From: Silvania confinis
GTDB lineage: Bacteria > Pseudomonadota > Gammaproteobacteria > Enterobacterales > Enterobacteriaceae
Direction: 5' to 3'
Assembly: GCF_025564085.1 (NCBI RefSeq)
Contig: NZ_JAMGZJ010000072.1
Coordinates: 150,196-214,195, forward strand
Length of the DNA stretch: 64,000 nt
Shown: piece after piece, positions 1-8,938 of the stretch
Position numbering within the stretch: position 1 is the stretch's first letter
How the letters are laid out: each line of letters opens with the position of its first letter
Notes under the pieces: generated by a model
The model's input: only the letters and a program-made list of their open reading frames with translations
Databases searched by the model: none
What the model was told of the DNA's origin: nothing
Made by a program: the position numbers and the translations under genes

Positions 1-1047
1 GGCGGTCATCGGGATGATGGCGAGCATAAAGGCCCCGAGCCCGAACAGCGGCACAATGAACATGGTCACGCCGGAAGCCAGCGTGTAGCCGATGCTCGCC
101 CCCATTGCTTTCCAGCCCGCGTGGCCGACGTACACCGTCACCGGGAACGGGTTGCCCATCAGGCAGCCGAGCATCGACGCCAGGCCGTTGGCGAGCATCA
201 CCTTGCGGGTTGGGTATTCATCCCCCGCCGCGTGGGCGCTCTCGATGTTCTCGAGGTCAAAGATGTAGTTCGCCAGCCCCAGCGGAACAGCAGACGCCAG
301 GTACGGCAGCGCGTGCGGCAAGCCCTGCATAAAGCTGTCGATATGCACTTCCGGCGGGTTAAAGCCGAACGACGACATCGAGGCTTTGATGGCGTCCGGG
401 CTTTGCATACCGGAGATCCACGCCAGCGCGGTTCCGGCGATCAGCAGCAGCAGACCGGTCGGGATGCGGGCGAAGATTGGCTTTTTGCCAAACCAGTTGA
501 TGAAGATCAGCAGCAGGACGATAAACGACACGGTCGGCGCTTCGAACGCCTGCAGCATCGGGTTCATCGCCAGCAGCAGCAGACCCAAACCGGACAGGCA
601 CGACAGCAGCACGGTGCGCGGGATCATCTTGCGGATGGTTTCGCCTAAGAACGAGCCGCCCGCGAGGATCATCGCCTCAACAAAACACCACACCAGGCCA
701 ATCTGGATCGCAAAGTCCGCATCGCCGGTTTGCTGATAAACCGGCATCAGCACCAGGAAGGTCACGGTAAAAATCGACGGCGCGCTGGGCCCGGACGGCA
801 GCGCGGTAACGTCGCTGCGCCCGGTCTGGCGCGCCATCTGCAGGCCAAACCACGTGTAGCAGAGGCTCGCCACCAGCACCGCCAGCCCGAAGGCCGGGGC
901 AATACGGCCATACACAATCTCTTTCGGGATGCCGACGACAAAAATGAGCAGCCCCATCATGGTCAGCAAATTGGTCAGGTTGTTGGTCATCAACCCGAAA
1001 TATGCCGCCCAGTCACCTCTTTTCCACTCCAGTTTCATGCTTTTCAT
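1..1047 (-). CDS. Nucleobase-type (NCS2-like) permease, 3' end cut by window edge
   Basis: The first 349 codons of a multi-pass inner-membrane protein are visible; the C-terminus lies beyond base 1. Long hydrophobic segments alternate with short charged loops throughout. The general look (N-terminal helix pair, then a conserved VTALPSGPSAPSIF stretch near residues 80-93, then a helix-rich body) is that of xanthine/uracil-type permeases, but I assign only the broad class. The start is the ATG at 1047, preceded by an AAGG ribosome site; a second in-frame ATG lies three codons downstream. The gene begins 11 bases after the stop of the DUF1116 gene, so it is the last visible member of that operon and probably imports the pathway's substrate. 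The substrate (allantoin-, oxamate- or cyclic-imide-like) is inferred from neighbours only. Confidence 0.7.
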   Translation of the reverse strand, partial: MKSMKLEWKRGDWAAYFGLMTNNLTNLLTMMGLLIFVVGIPKEIVYGRIAPAFGLAVLVASLCYTWFGLQMARQTGRSDVTALPSGPSAPSIFTVTFLVLMPVYQQTGDADFAIQIGLVWCFVEAMILAGGSFLGETIRKMIPRTVLLSCLSGLGLLLLAMNPMLQAFEAPTVSFIVLLLIFINWFGKKPIFARIPTGLLLLIAGTALAWISGMQSPDAIKASMSSFGFNPPEVHIDSFMQGLPHALPYLASAVPLGLANYIFDLENIESAHAAGDEYPTRKVMLANGLASMLGCLMGNPFPVTVYVGHAGWKAMGASIGYTLASGVTMFIVPLFGLGAFMLAIIPMTA

Positions 1048-1058
1048 GGATGCTTACC

Positions 1059-2474
1059 TTACAGGACGTAGCGATCGCGGAAAGTTAACAGCGCCTTTTC
1101 AAAACAGCTAAATGGCGGGTGGACAATGCCCGCGCCAATCATACCGATCCCGGCATCTTTGTGAGCGATGGCGGTGTTGATCACCGGCAGAATGCCGCTG
1201 CCCGCCACTTTGGTGATGTCGATAGCGGTCGGGATGCCCATAAACGACAGCAGCGGAATGGTGACGTTCGGGTTTTCGCCGAGGGTGATTTCACGCATCT
1301 GGCGCGAGAAATCGACGGCTTCGTCCACCGTCCCGCCCACCAGCGCCACAATCGCCGGCGCTGTCGCCATCGCAAAGCCGCCGATGCCGTAGGTTTCGGT
1401 GATGGCGCTGTCGCCGATATCCAGCCCGGAGTCTTCTGGTCGGTAGCCCGCAAACATCGGGCCGATGACCTGCTGTGCCGGGCCGGTAAACCACTGTCCC
1501 GGCAGGCCGGAAATGCGCAGACCAAACTCGTAGCCGTTGCGCGCCATGGTGGTGACCACGGTGCTGTACTCGATGCCGTGCGCGGCATCCAGCGCGGCTT
1601 TACACATCGCCATCCACGTCGGGCCGGAGAAGTAGTCGCTGCTGGCAACAAACTCAAACACCTGGCGCTGCTGCTCCACCGGATAGCCGGCCTGAATCAG
1701 CCCTGGGGTCAAAGCCTGGATCAGCAGCGTGGTGCCCGCGTTGTTACGGTTGTGGCACTCGTCGCCCATGTGTAGCGCCTGGGCCAGCATCAGGCGCAGG
1801 TCGATTTCGCCGATGATTTTCATGGCATCGCGCAGCATCGGGCCAAGCACGTCACGCATCCAGTTCAGACGGTCGATCACGCTCTGGTCGTTGGCGCCCA
1901 TGCGCAGGATCTTGGCCATCTGCTCGCTGAGGTTGGTAAACGCCCGGTTGCCGTAGGTTTTGTTCTCGACGATGTGCATAAACATCGATGCCGAGGTGAC
2001 GCCCGCCATCGAGCCCACGCAGTCGTGCTCGTGGCACGGCGAGAAGGTGATGTCGCCGGAGGCCGCCAGCCGCGCCGCGTCGTCCAGATCGCTTGCCAGC
2101 CCTTCAAACACCAGCGCCCCGGTCACCGCGCCTTTCATCGCCCCGCACATGTTTTCCCACGCCACCGGCGGACCGGCGTGCAGGATGGTGGTGCGGGTCA
2201 TGCCCGGCACCACGTTGATGGCCTGATCAAAGCCCACCAGCACCGGATGGGACTGGACAATGCGCTCCAGCGCAATGTTGTTGGCGGCGGCAATTTTCTC
2301 GGCCAGCGGTTTGAGGGCCAGCTGATCCAGCGCCTCCACCACCTGCATGTTGCCCTGCCCCGGCGGCGTCCAGTCGAGATGGGTCACCGGCACGTGCTGT
2401 TTTTTCAGGTCGTCGCTGAACAGGGAAATCCCGACGTTAATGACATTCAGCGGCTGGTTAAATAACGATTTCAT
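1059..2474 (-). CDS. DUF1116 (YlbE-family) protein
   Basis: A 471-residue protein of the DUF1116 family, the family of E. coli YlbE. In E. coli, ylbE sits beside fdrA and ylbF at the allantoin-degradation locus, and the three genes have been reported to encode oxamate carbamoyltransferase (allFGH). This assignment is from memory of the family. The sequence is soluble in character, with glycine-rich stretches such as HAGPPVAWENMCGAMKGAV and GGFAMATAPAIVALVGG. The start codon overlaps the fdrA stop as ATGA, so the two are translationally coupled, as expected for subunits of one enzyme. I see no ylbF-like gene within the window; it could lie beyond base 1. Confidence 0.8.
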   Translation of the reverse strand: MKSLFNQPLNVINVGISLFSDDLKKQHVPVTHLDWTPPGQGNMQVVEALDQLALKPLAEKIAAANNIALERIVQSHPVLVGFDQAINVVPGMTRTTILHAGPPVAWENMCGAMKGAVTGALVFEGLASDLDDAARLAASGDITFSPCHEHDCVGSMAGVTSASMFMHIVENKTYGNRAFTNLSEQMAKILRMGANDQSVIDRLNWMRDVLGPMLRDAMKIIGEIDLRLMLAQALHMGDECHNRNNAGTTLLIQALTPGLIQAGYPVEQQRQVFEFVASSDYFSGPTWMAMCKAALDAAHGIEYSTVVTTMARNGYEFGLRISGLPGQWFTGPAQQVIGPMFAGYRPEDSGLDIGDSAITETYGIGGFAMATAPAIVALVGGTVDEAVDFSRQMREITLGENPNVTIPLLSFMGIPTAIDITKVAGSGILPVINTAIAHKDAGIGMIGAGIVHPPFSCFEKALLTFRDRYVL

Positions 2475-4015
2475 CAGGCTTTCTCTCCTTTGCAGACAAA
2501 TTCACGTGCCAGTAATCCGGTATTGGTACTGCTGCTGGCCCAGATCACGCCTGCATCGGTTAACAGCTGGCACTGCTGGCTGAGCGACGGGGTATCCAGA
2601 TCGGTGCCCAGCACGTAGCCAAGAATTTCCAGCGGACGGTTGTCGGCCTGCGCAATGGCCTGCGCCTGTTTGATGGCGTCGATCATCACCCCGACCGGGT
2701 CTTCGTGCGAGCCGAAGCCGAGCACAAAGTCCATCACGATCACCCCCACTTGCGGATCGCGCGCTTCCTGCAGCAGGCGGCTGATGCGGTTGGTCGGGTC
2801 GATCATCGGGTGCGGCTTGCCGTTGGTGAAATCGTCATCGCCAAAGTCGAGGAAGGTGTGGGCCTGGCTGACGTTGATGTCGGCCAGGCGTTTGGTTGGA
2901 TCCGGCTGGATGTTGCTGTAGACGTCGTCGTACTTTTCCAGCGCGGCGAACATCGCTTCATCGCACAGGGTGCCGCCGCAGAACAGGCCGCGAATGTACT
3001 TCTGCTGCGGGGTCAGACGAGCGCGGACCTCTTCGATCAGCGGCCAGTTGAGCGGGTGCAGATCCAGCGACTCTTTTTTAATGCCGGTGAGCAGGACTGC
3101 CTTCAGCGCCGCCTCTTTGGTGCCGCGAGCAAACTGCAGGCCGTCTTCGTCGGCAGGCGGCTGATTGCGCCCTAAGAAGCAGACGACCACCGGTTTGCGG
3201 CAGGTGCGGGCGCGGGCCAGCACTTTTTCGGCCACTGCCGGAGCGGGCGGTTTGGAGATCAGCACGATTGCCTGGGTGGCATCGTCGGCCTCCAGCATCG
3301 CGATGGCGTCGAGCATCATCAGCCCGCCGATTTTCTCGCTCAGATCGCGACCGCCGGTGCCGATCAGCTGAGAGATGCCGCCGCCGAACTCATGAATGCG
3401 CGCGCTCAGCTCCTGGCTGCCGGTGCCGGATGCGCCAACGATACCAATCGGCCCACGACGGACGGCGTTGGCAAAGCACAGACCCGCGCCGTTAATAATG
3501 GCGGTGCCGCAGTCCGGGCCCATCATCAGTAAGCCTTTCTCGTGCGCCAGCTGCTTGAGGGCCAGCTCGTCATCCAGCGACACGTTATCGGAAAACAGCA
3601 TCACGTTGAGGTCGTGTTCCAGCGCCTGTCGCGCTTCGCGGGCGGCAAAGGTGCCGTTGACCGAGATCACCGCAAGATTGCTGTCCGGGCGATGGGTTTT
3701 GGCGCTGGCGAGGGTGGCATAGCGTGACTCGTGGCTGCCACCGCTCTCTTTGCGGGTGAACAGCGCTTCGATGGCGGCCAGCGTTTCGTCGTTGGCAGCG
3801 TCGCCTTTAATCACGATCATCAGGTCGCCATTTTTGGCCTCGGCTAATTCCGGGGTCAGCAGACCGAGGTTTTTCAAAACCCCTTTGTTCATTTCTGTCG
3901 CCATGGCGACAAATGCCTGCTCGACGCCGGGTAATTTATTGGCTTTGGTGGAGACCGACATCAGTGAGACAGAATCAAAATAGGTATTCTTTTTTATAAC
4001 GATTTTGGTGGGCAT
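2474..4015 (-). CDS. fdrA: FdrA-family acyl-CoA synthetase-like subunit
   Basis: A 513-residue protein with the succinyl-CoA synthetase alpha-like fold of FdrA. Visible signatures are MGPDCGTAIINGAGLCFANAV-type glycine-rich turns and the GIVGASGTGSQELSARIHEF phosphohistidine-ligase-like segment near residue 195. FdrA of E. coli is associated with carbamoyl transfer from oxalurate in allantoin breakdown. The start is the ATG at 4015 with a strong GGGAGG ribosome site; a longer reading to 4054 lacks one. The gene lies second in a probable operon (ankyrin, fdrA, DUF1116, permease) and overlaps the next gene by four bases. The N-terminal part (VIKKNTYFDSVSLM) matches the start of the family, which supports the chosen start. 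Confidence 0.85.
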   Translation of the reverse strand: MPTKIVIKKNTYFDSVSLMSVSTKANKLPGVEQAFVAMATEMNKGVLKNLGLLTPELAEAKNGDLMIVIKGDAANDETLAAIEALFTRKESGGSHESRYATLASAKTHRPDSNLAVISVNGTFAAREARQALEHDLNVMLFSDNVSLDDELALKQLAHEKGLLMMGPDCGTAIINGAGLCFANAVRRGPIGIVGASGTGSQELSARIHEFGGGISQLIGTGGRDLSEKIGGLMMLDAIAMLEADDATQAIVLISKPPAPAVAEKVLARARTCRKPVVVCFLGRNQPPADEDGLQFARGTKEAALKAVLLTGIKKESLDLHPLNWPLIEEVRARLTPQQKYIRGLFCGGTLCDEAMFAALEKYDDVYSNIQPDPTKRLADINVSQAHTFLDFGDDDFTNGKPHPMIDPTNRISRLLQEARDPQVGVIVMDFVLGFGSHEDPVGVMIDAIKQAQAIAQADNRPLEILGYVLGTDLDTPSLSQQCQLLTDAGVIWASSSTNTGLLAREFVCKGEKA

Positions 4016-4048
4016 GGGTTCCTCCCGAATGCGGGCAAAAGGGGGCCA

Positions 4049-4115
4049 CATCACGCCCGAAGGCGTGATGGAAAAGGCTATGTTTATTACCGGCCAGCCC
4101 GAATCGGCTGGCCGG
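4049..4115 (-). other. Two strong hairpins between the ankyrin gene and fdrA
   Basis: Two perfect inverted repeats lie in the short gap: arms CATCACGCC/GGCGTGATG at 4049-4070 and CCGGCCAGCC/GGCTGGCCGG at 4090-4115. Neither has a run of T, so they look less like full terminators than like mRNA-stabilising or attenuating structures that could set different levels for the ankyrin gene and fdrA. Confidence 0.6.
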
Positions 4116-4120
4116 GGGTA

Positions 4121-4726
4121 TTACGCGCCTGCGGCGATCAGCAGGTCGGCAATCTCGTTGAAGCCTTTTTCACGGGCCAGCGCGAGCGGGGATTTGCCGT
4201 ATTTGTCGGTCATGTGCGGGTTGGCGCCGTGGTCCAGCAGCAGCTTGACGATTTCCTGCTGGCGGGCACCGCCGTCATTTAAGACGATGGCTTCCAGCAG
4301 CGGCGTCCAGCCCACAAAGTTGGTGTGGTTGACGTTAATGTCGGTGTGGGTCAGCAGCTCCTGCACCACTTCCAGATGGCCTTTTTCGCTGGCGGGGGTA
4401 ATGCCGACGCCGCCAAAGCGGGTCAGCCTGTCCAGATCCGGGTTGGCCGGCAACACCAGGCGCAGCAGGGTGAGATCGTTGGTCAGGCAGCTGATTAAAA
4501 ACGGATTGAAACAGGTCTGATCCTGCTGATCGACACTGGCCCCGGCGGCAATCAGTAATTCCACGCAGGGATAGTGTTTATTCAGGCTGGCAATAATAAT
4601 GGCGGTTCTTTTCTGGCGGTTGGTGGCATTAATATCCACCCCTTTATCCAGACAGGCTTTTAGCGCGTCGGTATTACCCTGTTCGGCAGCAAACAGAAAT
4701 TCAGTAACGAGTTCATTGGTAGACAT
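4121..4726 (-). CDS. Ankyrin-repeat protein
   Basis: A 201-residue protein made almost wholly of about six ankyrin repeats. Repeat signatures such as KRTAIIIASLN, GGVGITPASEKGHLEVVQELL, GWTPLLEAI and GKSPLALAREKGFNEIADLLIAAG are plain. No signal peptide or membrane segment is visible, so it is probably cytoplasmic. The start at 4726 has CCAGGAG seven bases upstream. It is the promoter-proximal gene of the fdrA operon and faces the LysR regulator across about 320 bases. Ankyrin repeats bind proteins, so a scaffold, chaperone or regulator for the FdrA/DUF1116 enzyme is plausible, but this is inference from position. Confidence 0.85.
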   Translation of the reverse strand: MSTNELVTEFLFAAEQGNTDALKACLDKGVDINATNRQKRTAIIIASLNKHYPCVELLIAAGASVDQQDQTCFNPFLISCLTNDLTLLRLVLPANPDLDRLTRFGGVGITPASEKGHLEVVQELLTHTDINVNHTNFVGWTPLLEAIVLNDGGARQQEIVKLLLDHGANPHMTDKYGKSPLALAREKGFNEIADLLIAAGA

Positions 4727-5045
4727 ATCCACACTCCTGGTTTTCCTTTCTGATGGACTGAGCATAGCAACCGCCTGGTCAGAAAAGAATCCGCTTAAAA
4801 AGGATTCATCGACAGGAGTTTCATTGTTGAGTTAAATTTAACAGTCGAGCCAAAATGTGCGTCTGTGCAACCTTTTCCTTATGTTTTGCCGCGTTTTAGC
4901 TCGCTAAGCTGCATTATGCTTATGGCTGCGCAGCCCTTGCGCTGCGCGGCTCGCAACAAATATACAGAACTGTGACCGGCGTCAAATGAGTTGTAACCGC
5001 GCTGTTAAAATATGTTCAAAACTGATGACTGCCTGGAGCCGTGAT
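4727..5045. promoter_or_regulatory. Divergent promoter region, ankyrin-fdrA operon / LysR gene
   Basis: About 320 bases with no gene separate two divergently read units, the usual seat of a LysR operator. The left half is AT-rich. A GC-rich inverted repeat (GCTGCGCAG...CTGCGCGGC, about 4925-4952) lies near the middle. I cannot define the exact -35/-10 boxes or operator. Confidence 0.5.
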
Positions 5046-5975
5046 ATGAATTCCATCTTTACCGAAGAGAATCTGCTGGCCTTCACCACGGCGGCACGTT
5101 TTGGCAGCTTCAGTAAAGCCGCCGGTGAGCTGGGGGTGACCACCTCGGCCATCAGCTACACCATCAAACGGATGGAGACCGGCCTCGACGTGGTGTTGTT
5201 TGTGCGCAATACCCGCAGCATCGAGCTGACCGAGTCGGGCTTTTATTTTTACCGCAAAGCCATTGACCTGCTGAATGACTTTCACGCCATCAAGCGCGGG
5301 ATCGACACCATATCGCAGGGGATCGAGACGCGGGTGCGGATCTGTATTAACCAGTTGCTTTACACCCCGCGCCACACCGCCCGTCTGCTGCAGGTGATGA
5401 AAAAGCAGTTCCCCACCTGCCAGATCACCGTCACCACCGAGGTGTATAACGGCGTCTGGGATTCGATCATTAATAATCAGGCCAACATTGCGATTGGCGC
5501 GCCGGACACGCTGCTGGACGGCGGCGGCATTGATTACACCGAGATTGGCGCCATCCGCTGGGTGTTTGCCATCGCCCCGGACCATCCGCTGGCGCTGGCC
5601 CCGGAGCCGTTGGCCGAAAGCCAGCTGCGGCTGTACCCCAACATCATGGTCGAAGACACCGCCCACACCATCAATAAAAAAGTCGGCTGGCTGCTGCACG
5701 GCCAGGAGGCGATCCTGGTCCCGGATTTTAATACCAAGTGTCAGTGTCAGATTTTGGGCGAGGGGATCGGGTTTTTACCGGAGCATATGGCGCGCGAGGC
5801 GGTTGAGAACGGATTGCTGGTGACGCGGCGGATCAATAATACCCGGCAGGATTCGCGCATGCTGCTCGCCACGCAGCATGCGGCCACCGGTCAGGTCACC
5901 CGCTGGATCAAACAGCAGTTTGCCCCGCAGGGGGTGCTGACCGATATTTATAACGATTTACTGTGGCGGGCTTAG
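5046..5975 (+). CDS. LysR-family transcriptional regulator, AllS-like
   Basis: A 309-residue LysR regulator. An N-terminal winged helix-turn-helix (residues about 6-65, with FGSFSKAAGELGVTTSAISYTIKRME) is followed by a substrate-binding domain. The segment RICINQLLYTPRHTARLL and the later VYNGVWDSI closely resemble E. coli AllS, the activator of the allD/fdrA region, as I recall it. The ATG at 5046 places the helix-turn-helix at the normal distance from the N-terminus; longer in-frame starts exist at 4986 and 5025. It is divergent from the ankyrin-fdrA operon and is the obvious candidate regulator. Its stop codon overlaps the end of the convergent yqaE by four bases. Confidence 0.88.
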   Translation: MNSIFTEENLLAFTTAARFGSFSKAAGELGVTTSAISYTIKRMETGLDVVLFVRNTRSIELTESGFYFYRKAIDLLNDFHAIKRGIDTISQGIETRVRICINQLLYTPRHTARLLQVMKKQFPTCQITVTTEVYNGVWDSIINNQANIAIGAPDTLLDGGGIDYTEIGAIRWVFAIAPDHPLALAPEPLAESQLRLYPNIMVEDTAHTINKKVGWLLHGQEAILVPDFNTKCQCQILGEGIGFLPEHMAREAVENGLLVTRRINNTRQDSRMLLATQHAATGQVTRWIKQQFAPQGVLTDIYNDLLWRA

Positions 5976-6130
5976 TCGCGGCTCTGCACCCAGAACGAAT
6001 GAATAAGGCCGGGGATGTAGCCCAGTAAGGTCAGAATGATGTTGAGGATAAACGCCCAACCGAAGCCCTTGCCCAGCAGCACGCCGAGGGGCGGTAACAG
6101 AATAGTGATGACAATACGCCAGAAACCCAT
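5972..6130 (-). CDS. yqaE: YqaE/Pmp3 small membrane protein
   Basis: A 52-residue, two-helix inner-membrane protein of the PMP3/UPF0057 family, nearly identical to E. coli YqaE (MGFWRIVITILLPPLGVLLG at the start, GYIPGLIHSFWVQSRD at the end). Family members are small hydrophobic proteins linked to stress and membrane potential; the molecular role in bacteria is not settled. Transcribed toward, and overlapping, the stop of the LysR gene. In E. coli yqaE also lies upstream of alaE, which supports the synteny. Confidence 0.95.
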   Translation of the reverse strand: MGFWRIVITILLPPLGVLLGKGFGWAFILNIILTLLGYIPGLIHSFWVQSRD

Positions 6131-6340
6131 AAATTCTCCATGTAAGCAGTCAGGTCATTGTATAAAAAGAGATTTTAACTCTAAGCGTAGTGAATTTAAG
6201 CCGGTCTGCCACCCTTCGCGCCCGCTTTTACCCTCCTTTACCGTCTGATTGTAGCGATTTAGGAGTAGTCTGCCGCTGACGCTGTACCCTGGCCATCGCC
6301 TGGGCTATGTTAAGAGCACACCAACCAGAAGGAGTTAAGT
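6131..6340. other. Intergenic region between yqaE and the DUF2158 gene
   Basis: About 210 bases between divergent genes. It must hold the promoters of both, but no box is clear enough to place. An AGAAGGAG ribosome site ends the region. Confidence 0.5.
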
Positions 6341-6520
6341 ATGTTTTCTGTAGGCGATTTTGTGCAGCCGCGTATGGGCGGTCCAAAACTGAAAGTGATC
6401 GAAGTGCATGAGGATCAGGTCGTGGCTGTGCAGGCCAGCAACGAGCAGGGCGAAAAATTCACCCTGAAAGCCGCCGATGTGACGCTGTATAAAGAAGACG
6501 GTGATTTCGGCGTCTGCTAA
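6341..6520 (+). CDS. DUF2158 small protein (YodC-like)
   Basis: A 59-residue soluble protein starting MFSVGDFVQPRMGGPKLKV. The pattern (vGD.V....GGP...V) is that of the DUF2158/YodC family of small beta-strand-rich proteins of unknown role. The ATG has a near-ideal AGAAGGAG six bases upstream. Codon use is like the surrounding core genes. It stands alone between yqaE and alaE. Family assignment rests on the short N-terminal motif. Confidence 0.75.
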   Translation: MFSVGDFVQPRMGGPKLKVIEVHEDQVVAVQASNEQGEKFTLKAADVTLYKEDGDFGVC

Positions 6521-6795
6521 ATTTGTCGGGCGGAGTTCTCCGCCCGCGCTGTCACCTTCCCTGTTTTACCCATCTTCACTATCCCTCTGTTTAGAAACGA
6601 AAAAACCAAACCTCAAAGACAAAATAACGCCCATCACGCAAAACCGCTTCGCCCGGAGTATTTTGTGGCCAAACCGCCATTAAATAAAAATTTATCGCTA
6701 ATTGTGAGTTTCAATCCAGCGATATACCCTATGCGTGAAAAATTAATCAAATTAAAGCACTACCCCACCTACTATTTCTCTCAAGGAGTCAGGAC

Positions 6796-7245
6796 ATGTT
6801 TTCACGGCAGTCTCGCCTGCGCCACGCGGTCGCGGATACGTTCGCGATGGTGGTTTACTGTTCGGTGGTGAACATGCTGATTGAAATCTTCCTCTCCGGC
6901 ATGTCCTTTGAGCAGTCGCTTTCGTCGCGACTGGTGGCGGTGCCGGTGAATATCCTGATTGCCTGGCCGTACGGCTTTTACCGCGACGCGATCATGCGCC
7001 TGGCCCGGCGCTACAGCCCGGCAGGCTGGATGAAAAATCTGGCGGATATTCTGGCGTATGTCACTTTTCAGTCGCCGGTGTACGTGGCGATTTTGCTGAC
7101 GGTGGGGGCAGACTGGCACCAGATCGCCGCAGCCGTGAGTTCCAACATCGTGGTCTCAATGCTGATGGGCGCGGTGTACGGGTATTTTCTCGACTACTGT
7201 CGCCGACTGTTCAAAGTCAGCCAGTATCATCAGGTCAAAGCGTAG
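6796..7245 (+). CDS. alaE: L-alanine exporter AlaE
   Basis: A 149-residue inner-membrane protein with about four helices, nearly identical to E. coli AlaE (formerly YgaW) over its whole length (for example [12 protein letters not shown] near the start, [20 protein letters not shown] in the middle, [20 protein letters not shown] at the end). AlaE exports L-alanine and so limits its build-up. CAAGGAG lies eight bases before the ATG. The 275 bases upstream are AT-rich and contain no other gene I can support. In E. coli it also precedes ygaC. Confidence 0.95.
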   Translation: MFSRQSRLRHAVADTFAMVVYCSVVNMLIEIFLSGMSFEQSLSSRLVAVPVNILIAWPYGFYRDAIMRLARRYSPAGWMKNLADILAYVTFQSPVYVAILLTVGADWHQIAAAVSSNIVVSMLMGAVYGYFLDYCRRLFKVSQYHQVKA

Positions 7246-7275
7246 GGCGCGGACTGGCGCAAGCCAGTCGCGTGA

Positions 7276-7629
7276 TTACGGCGATTCGCCAAACAACCCA
7301 GCCAGAAAGCGCTCCAGCGCCATACGGGAACTGAAGCCGTGCGGGATGCCATAATGCTGGTGCGTGTCGCCGCTGAGTCCGCCTAAATAGAGCGGAAACT
7401 GCTCGTAGTGGTCGCTGGTTTTCATCTCTGACGCCGGTTCCGCATAGGAAATACTGCGGTCTTTCAGCGTTGGGTGAATGATCAGCGCCATGCGCCCCAA
7501 CCGGGCTTCCCGGTTGACGTAAACGTAATTATCCCCGCGACGGTAGCCGTAGGCTTTATGGGTTACCACATCCACGGTAAATCCCGCTTTTTCCAGTTCA
7601 CGCGCCACTTCATCGGGTCGTAAATACAT
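7276..7629 (-). CDS. ygaC: YgaC family protein
   Basis: A 117-residue soluble protein ([20 protein letters not shown] at the start) matching E. coli YgaC, a small DUF2002-family protein of unknown function. It ends 30 bases after alaE, with which it converges, and is divergent from ygaM. A good AACGAGG ribosome site precedes the ATG. E. coli ygaC is reported as Fur-regulated. The upstream sequence contains an AATGATAACG stretch that resembles part of a Fur box, but I do not call a site. Confidence 0.9.
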   Translation of the reverse strand: MYLRPDEVARELEKAGFTVDVVTHKAYGYRRGDNYVYVNREARLGRMALIIHPTLKDRSISYAEPASEMKTSDHYEQFPLYLGGLSGDTHQHYGIPHGFSSRMALERFLAGLFGESP

Positions 7630-7788
7630 ATTTAATCCTCGTTATCATTCCTGCGGGGCAACCTTAACGTATTCAGCAATAGCAGGGCTTTCAGATAAAT
7701 CCATAAACGGCCTGATTAGTCGTGACTCGCTTCAGAGTTTAAAAAGCTGGTCTAAACTGACTATTACCGCAAATCAAGGGAGCAGCGT

Positions 7789-8115
7789 ATGTTTAACAGA
7801 CTTAATAAAAACGATGTAGATAACGACGTTCAGGATATTCATAACGATGTCAGTCAATTAGCGGACACACTGGAATCTGTACTGAAATCCTGGGGTTCGG
7901 ATGCGAAGGGCGAAGCTGAAGACGCCAGACGTAAAGCTAAGTCGCTGCTGCGCGAGACGCGTGCGCGGATGCAGGGGCGCTCGCAGGCTAAGCAGGCGGC
8001 GTGTGATGCGATAGGGTGTGCGAATACGTTTATTCGTGAGCGACCACTGTATGCAGTGGGGACGGTAGCGGCAGTGGGGATCTTTATTGGCGCGCTGCTG
8101 AGTATGCGTAAGTAA
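7789..8115 (+). CDS. ygaM: YgaM, ElaB/YqjD-family membrane-anchored protein
   Basis: A 108-residue protein of the ElaB/YgaM/YqjD group. An acidic, helical N-terminal part (NDVDNDVQDIHNDVSQLADTLESVL) is followed by a basic arm and one C-terminal transmembrane helix (LYAVGTVAAVGIFIGALLSM). Relatives are tail-anchored inner-membrane proteins that bind ribosomes in stationary phase. GGGAGC lies about eight bases before the ATG. It keeps its E. coli position between ygaC and nrdH. Confidence 0.93.
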   Translation: MFNRLNKNDVDNDVQDIHNDVSQLADTLESVLKSWGSDAKGEAEDARRKAKSLLRETRARMQGRSQAKQAACDAIGCANTFIRERPLYAVGTVAAVGIFIGALLSMRK

Positions 8116-8165
8116 TTCGATAGTTCCCTCTCCTTTGGGAGAGGGTTAGGGTTCAGCTCGGACGG

Positions 8166-8487
8166 TTCCCTCTCCTTTGGGAGAGGGTTAGGGTGAGGGG
8201 GAACATGCCGCTCGGTGGTGGTTCCGTTCACTTTACGTTCTCTATTTCTCTGTAAACCACGTCACACGTGAACGTGTTAAGGGGGTCGCCACCCCCTTAA
8301 CAATCCCGGCTCCCGGCAAGAAAATCGCCGCTTCGCGGTTCCTTCGGCTTATTCCTTCCGGCTTTCGGGGACGGGCGGAGGTAACATCCCTGTAAATCCG
8401 CCCTCTCGGCGCATCCATGCGCCTCGCCCCGGCCTCCAGGCAACGCCTCAGCGATTTTCAGCCGGACGTTGGTGCCCGCTGTGATTT
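8166..8487 (+). repeat. Dispersed intergenic repeat, copy 1
   Basis: A block of about 320 bases beginning with a CCCTCTCC...GGAGAGGG hairpin is matched, in the same orientation and clearly along its length, by 51934-52265. Shared landmarks include GGTGGTTCCGTTCACTTTA, CCCTCTCGGCGCATCC and GCGCCTCGCCCCGGCC. A further copy of only the first hairpin lies just before it (8124-8152). No protein is encoded. It looks like a genome-wide intergenic repeat family. Confidence 0.75.
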
Positions 8488-8580
8488 ATTGAATCTCTTT
8501 TCTGGTTTTTTTTTATTTCTTTCTCTAAATTCGCGCTATCCCGCATCATGCCTGCCCTGGCCTCAACCCAGCCAAATTTC

Positions 8581-8622
8581 CCATATATTGTATGGTTGAA
8601 ACTTAAGATATCTACATCTAGT
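8581..8622 (+). promoter_or_regulatory. Paired NrdR boxes upstream of nrdH
   Basis: CCATATATTGT (8581-8591) and CTACATCTAGT (8612-8622) fit the NrdR core CWATATATWGT with one and two mismatches. Their centres are 31 bases apart, three helical turns, the usual arrangement for NrdR repression of ribonucleotide reductase operons. The nrdHIEF promoter should overlap this region. Confidence 0.7.
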
Positions 8623-8698
8623 ATTCTCTCTATCGACACAGACCCGAATCGACGCATTTAATCGCGCCGGATCCTCATTTTAAATGGAAATACGAATC

Positions 8699-8938
8699 AT
8701 GCGTATTATTATTTACACTCGTAATGACTGCGTGCAGTGCCATGCCACCAAACGCGCGATGGAGAGCCGTGGCGTGGCTTTCGAGATGGTCAATGTGGAC
8801 CTCGAACCGGACGCCGCCGAGACGCTACGGGCGCAGGGTTTTCGTCAGTTACCGGTGGTGGTCGCCGGAGAAACCAGCTGGTCGGGGTTCCGCCCGGACA
8901 TGATTAATCGTCTGCACGCCCAGGCCGCTCACGCATGA
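8699..8938 (+). CDS. nrdH: Glutaredoxin-like NrdH
   Basis: A 79-residue redoxin that reduces the class Ib ribonucleotide reductase NrdEF. The redox pair is visible as CVQC (residues 11-14), followed by the conserved QGFRQLPVV and SGFRPDMI segments. The start is the ATG at 8699 ([11 protein letters not shown]), which gives the family's normal N-terminus; an upstream in-frame ATG at 8684 adds five residues without a better ribosome site. It is the first gene of nrdHIEF and overlaps nrdI as ATGA. The NrdR boxes lie about 80 bases upstream. Confidence 0.97.
   Translation: MRIIIYTRNDCVQCHATKRAMESRGVAFEMVNVDLEPDAAETLRAQGFRQLPVVVAGETSWSGFRPDMINRLHAQAAHA

Noticed and set aside
4925..4952. A LysR operator assigned to the GC-rich inverted repeat before the LysR gene
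   Set aside because: It does not show a clear T-N11-A core, so the position of the operator stays open.
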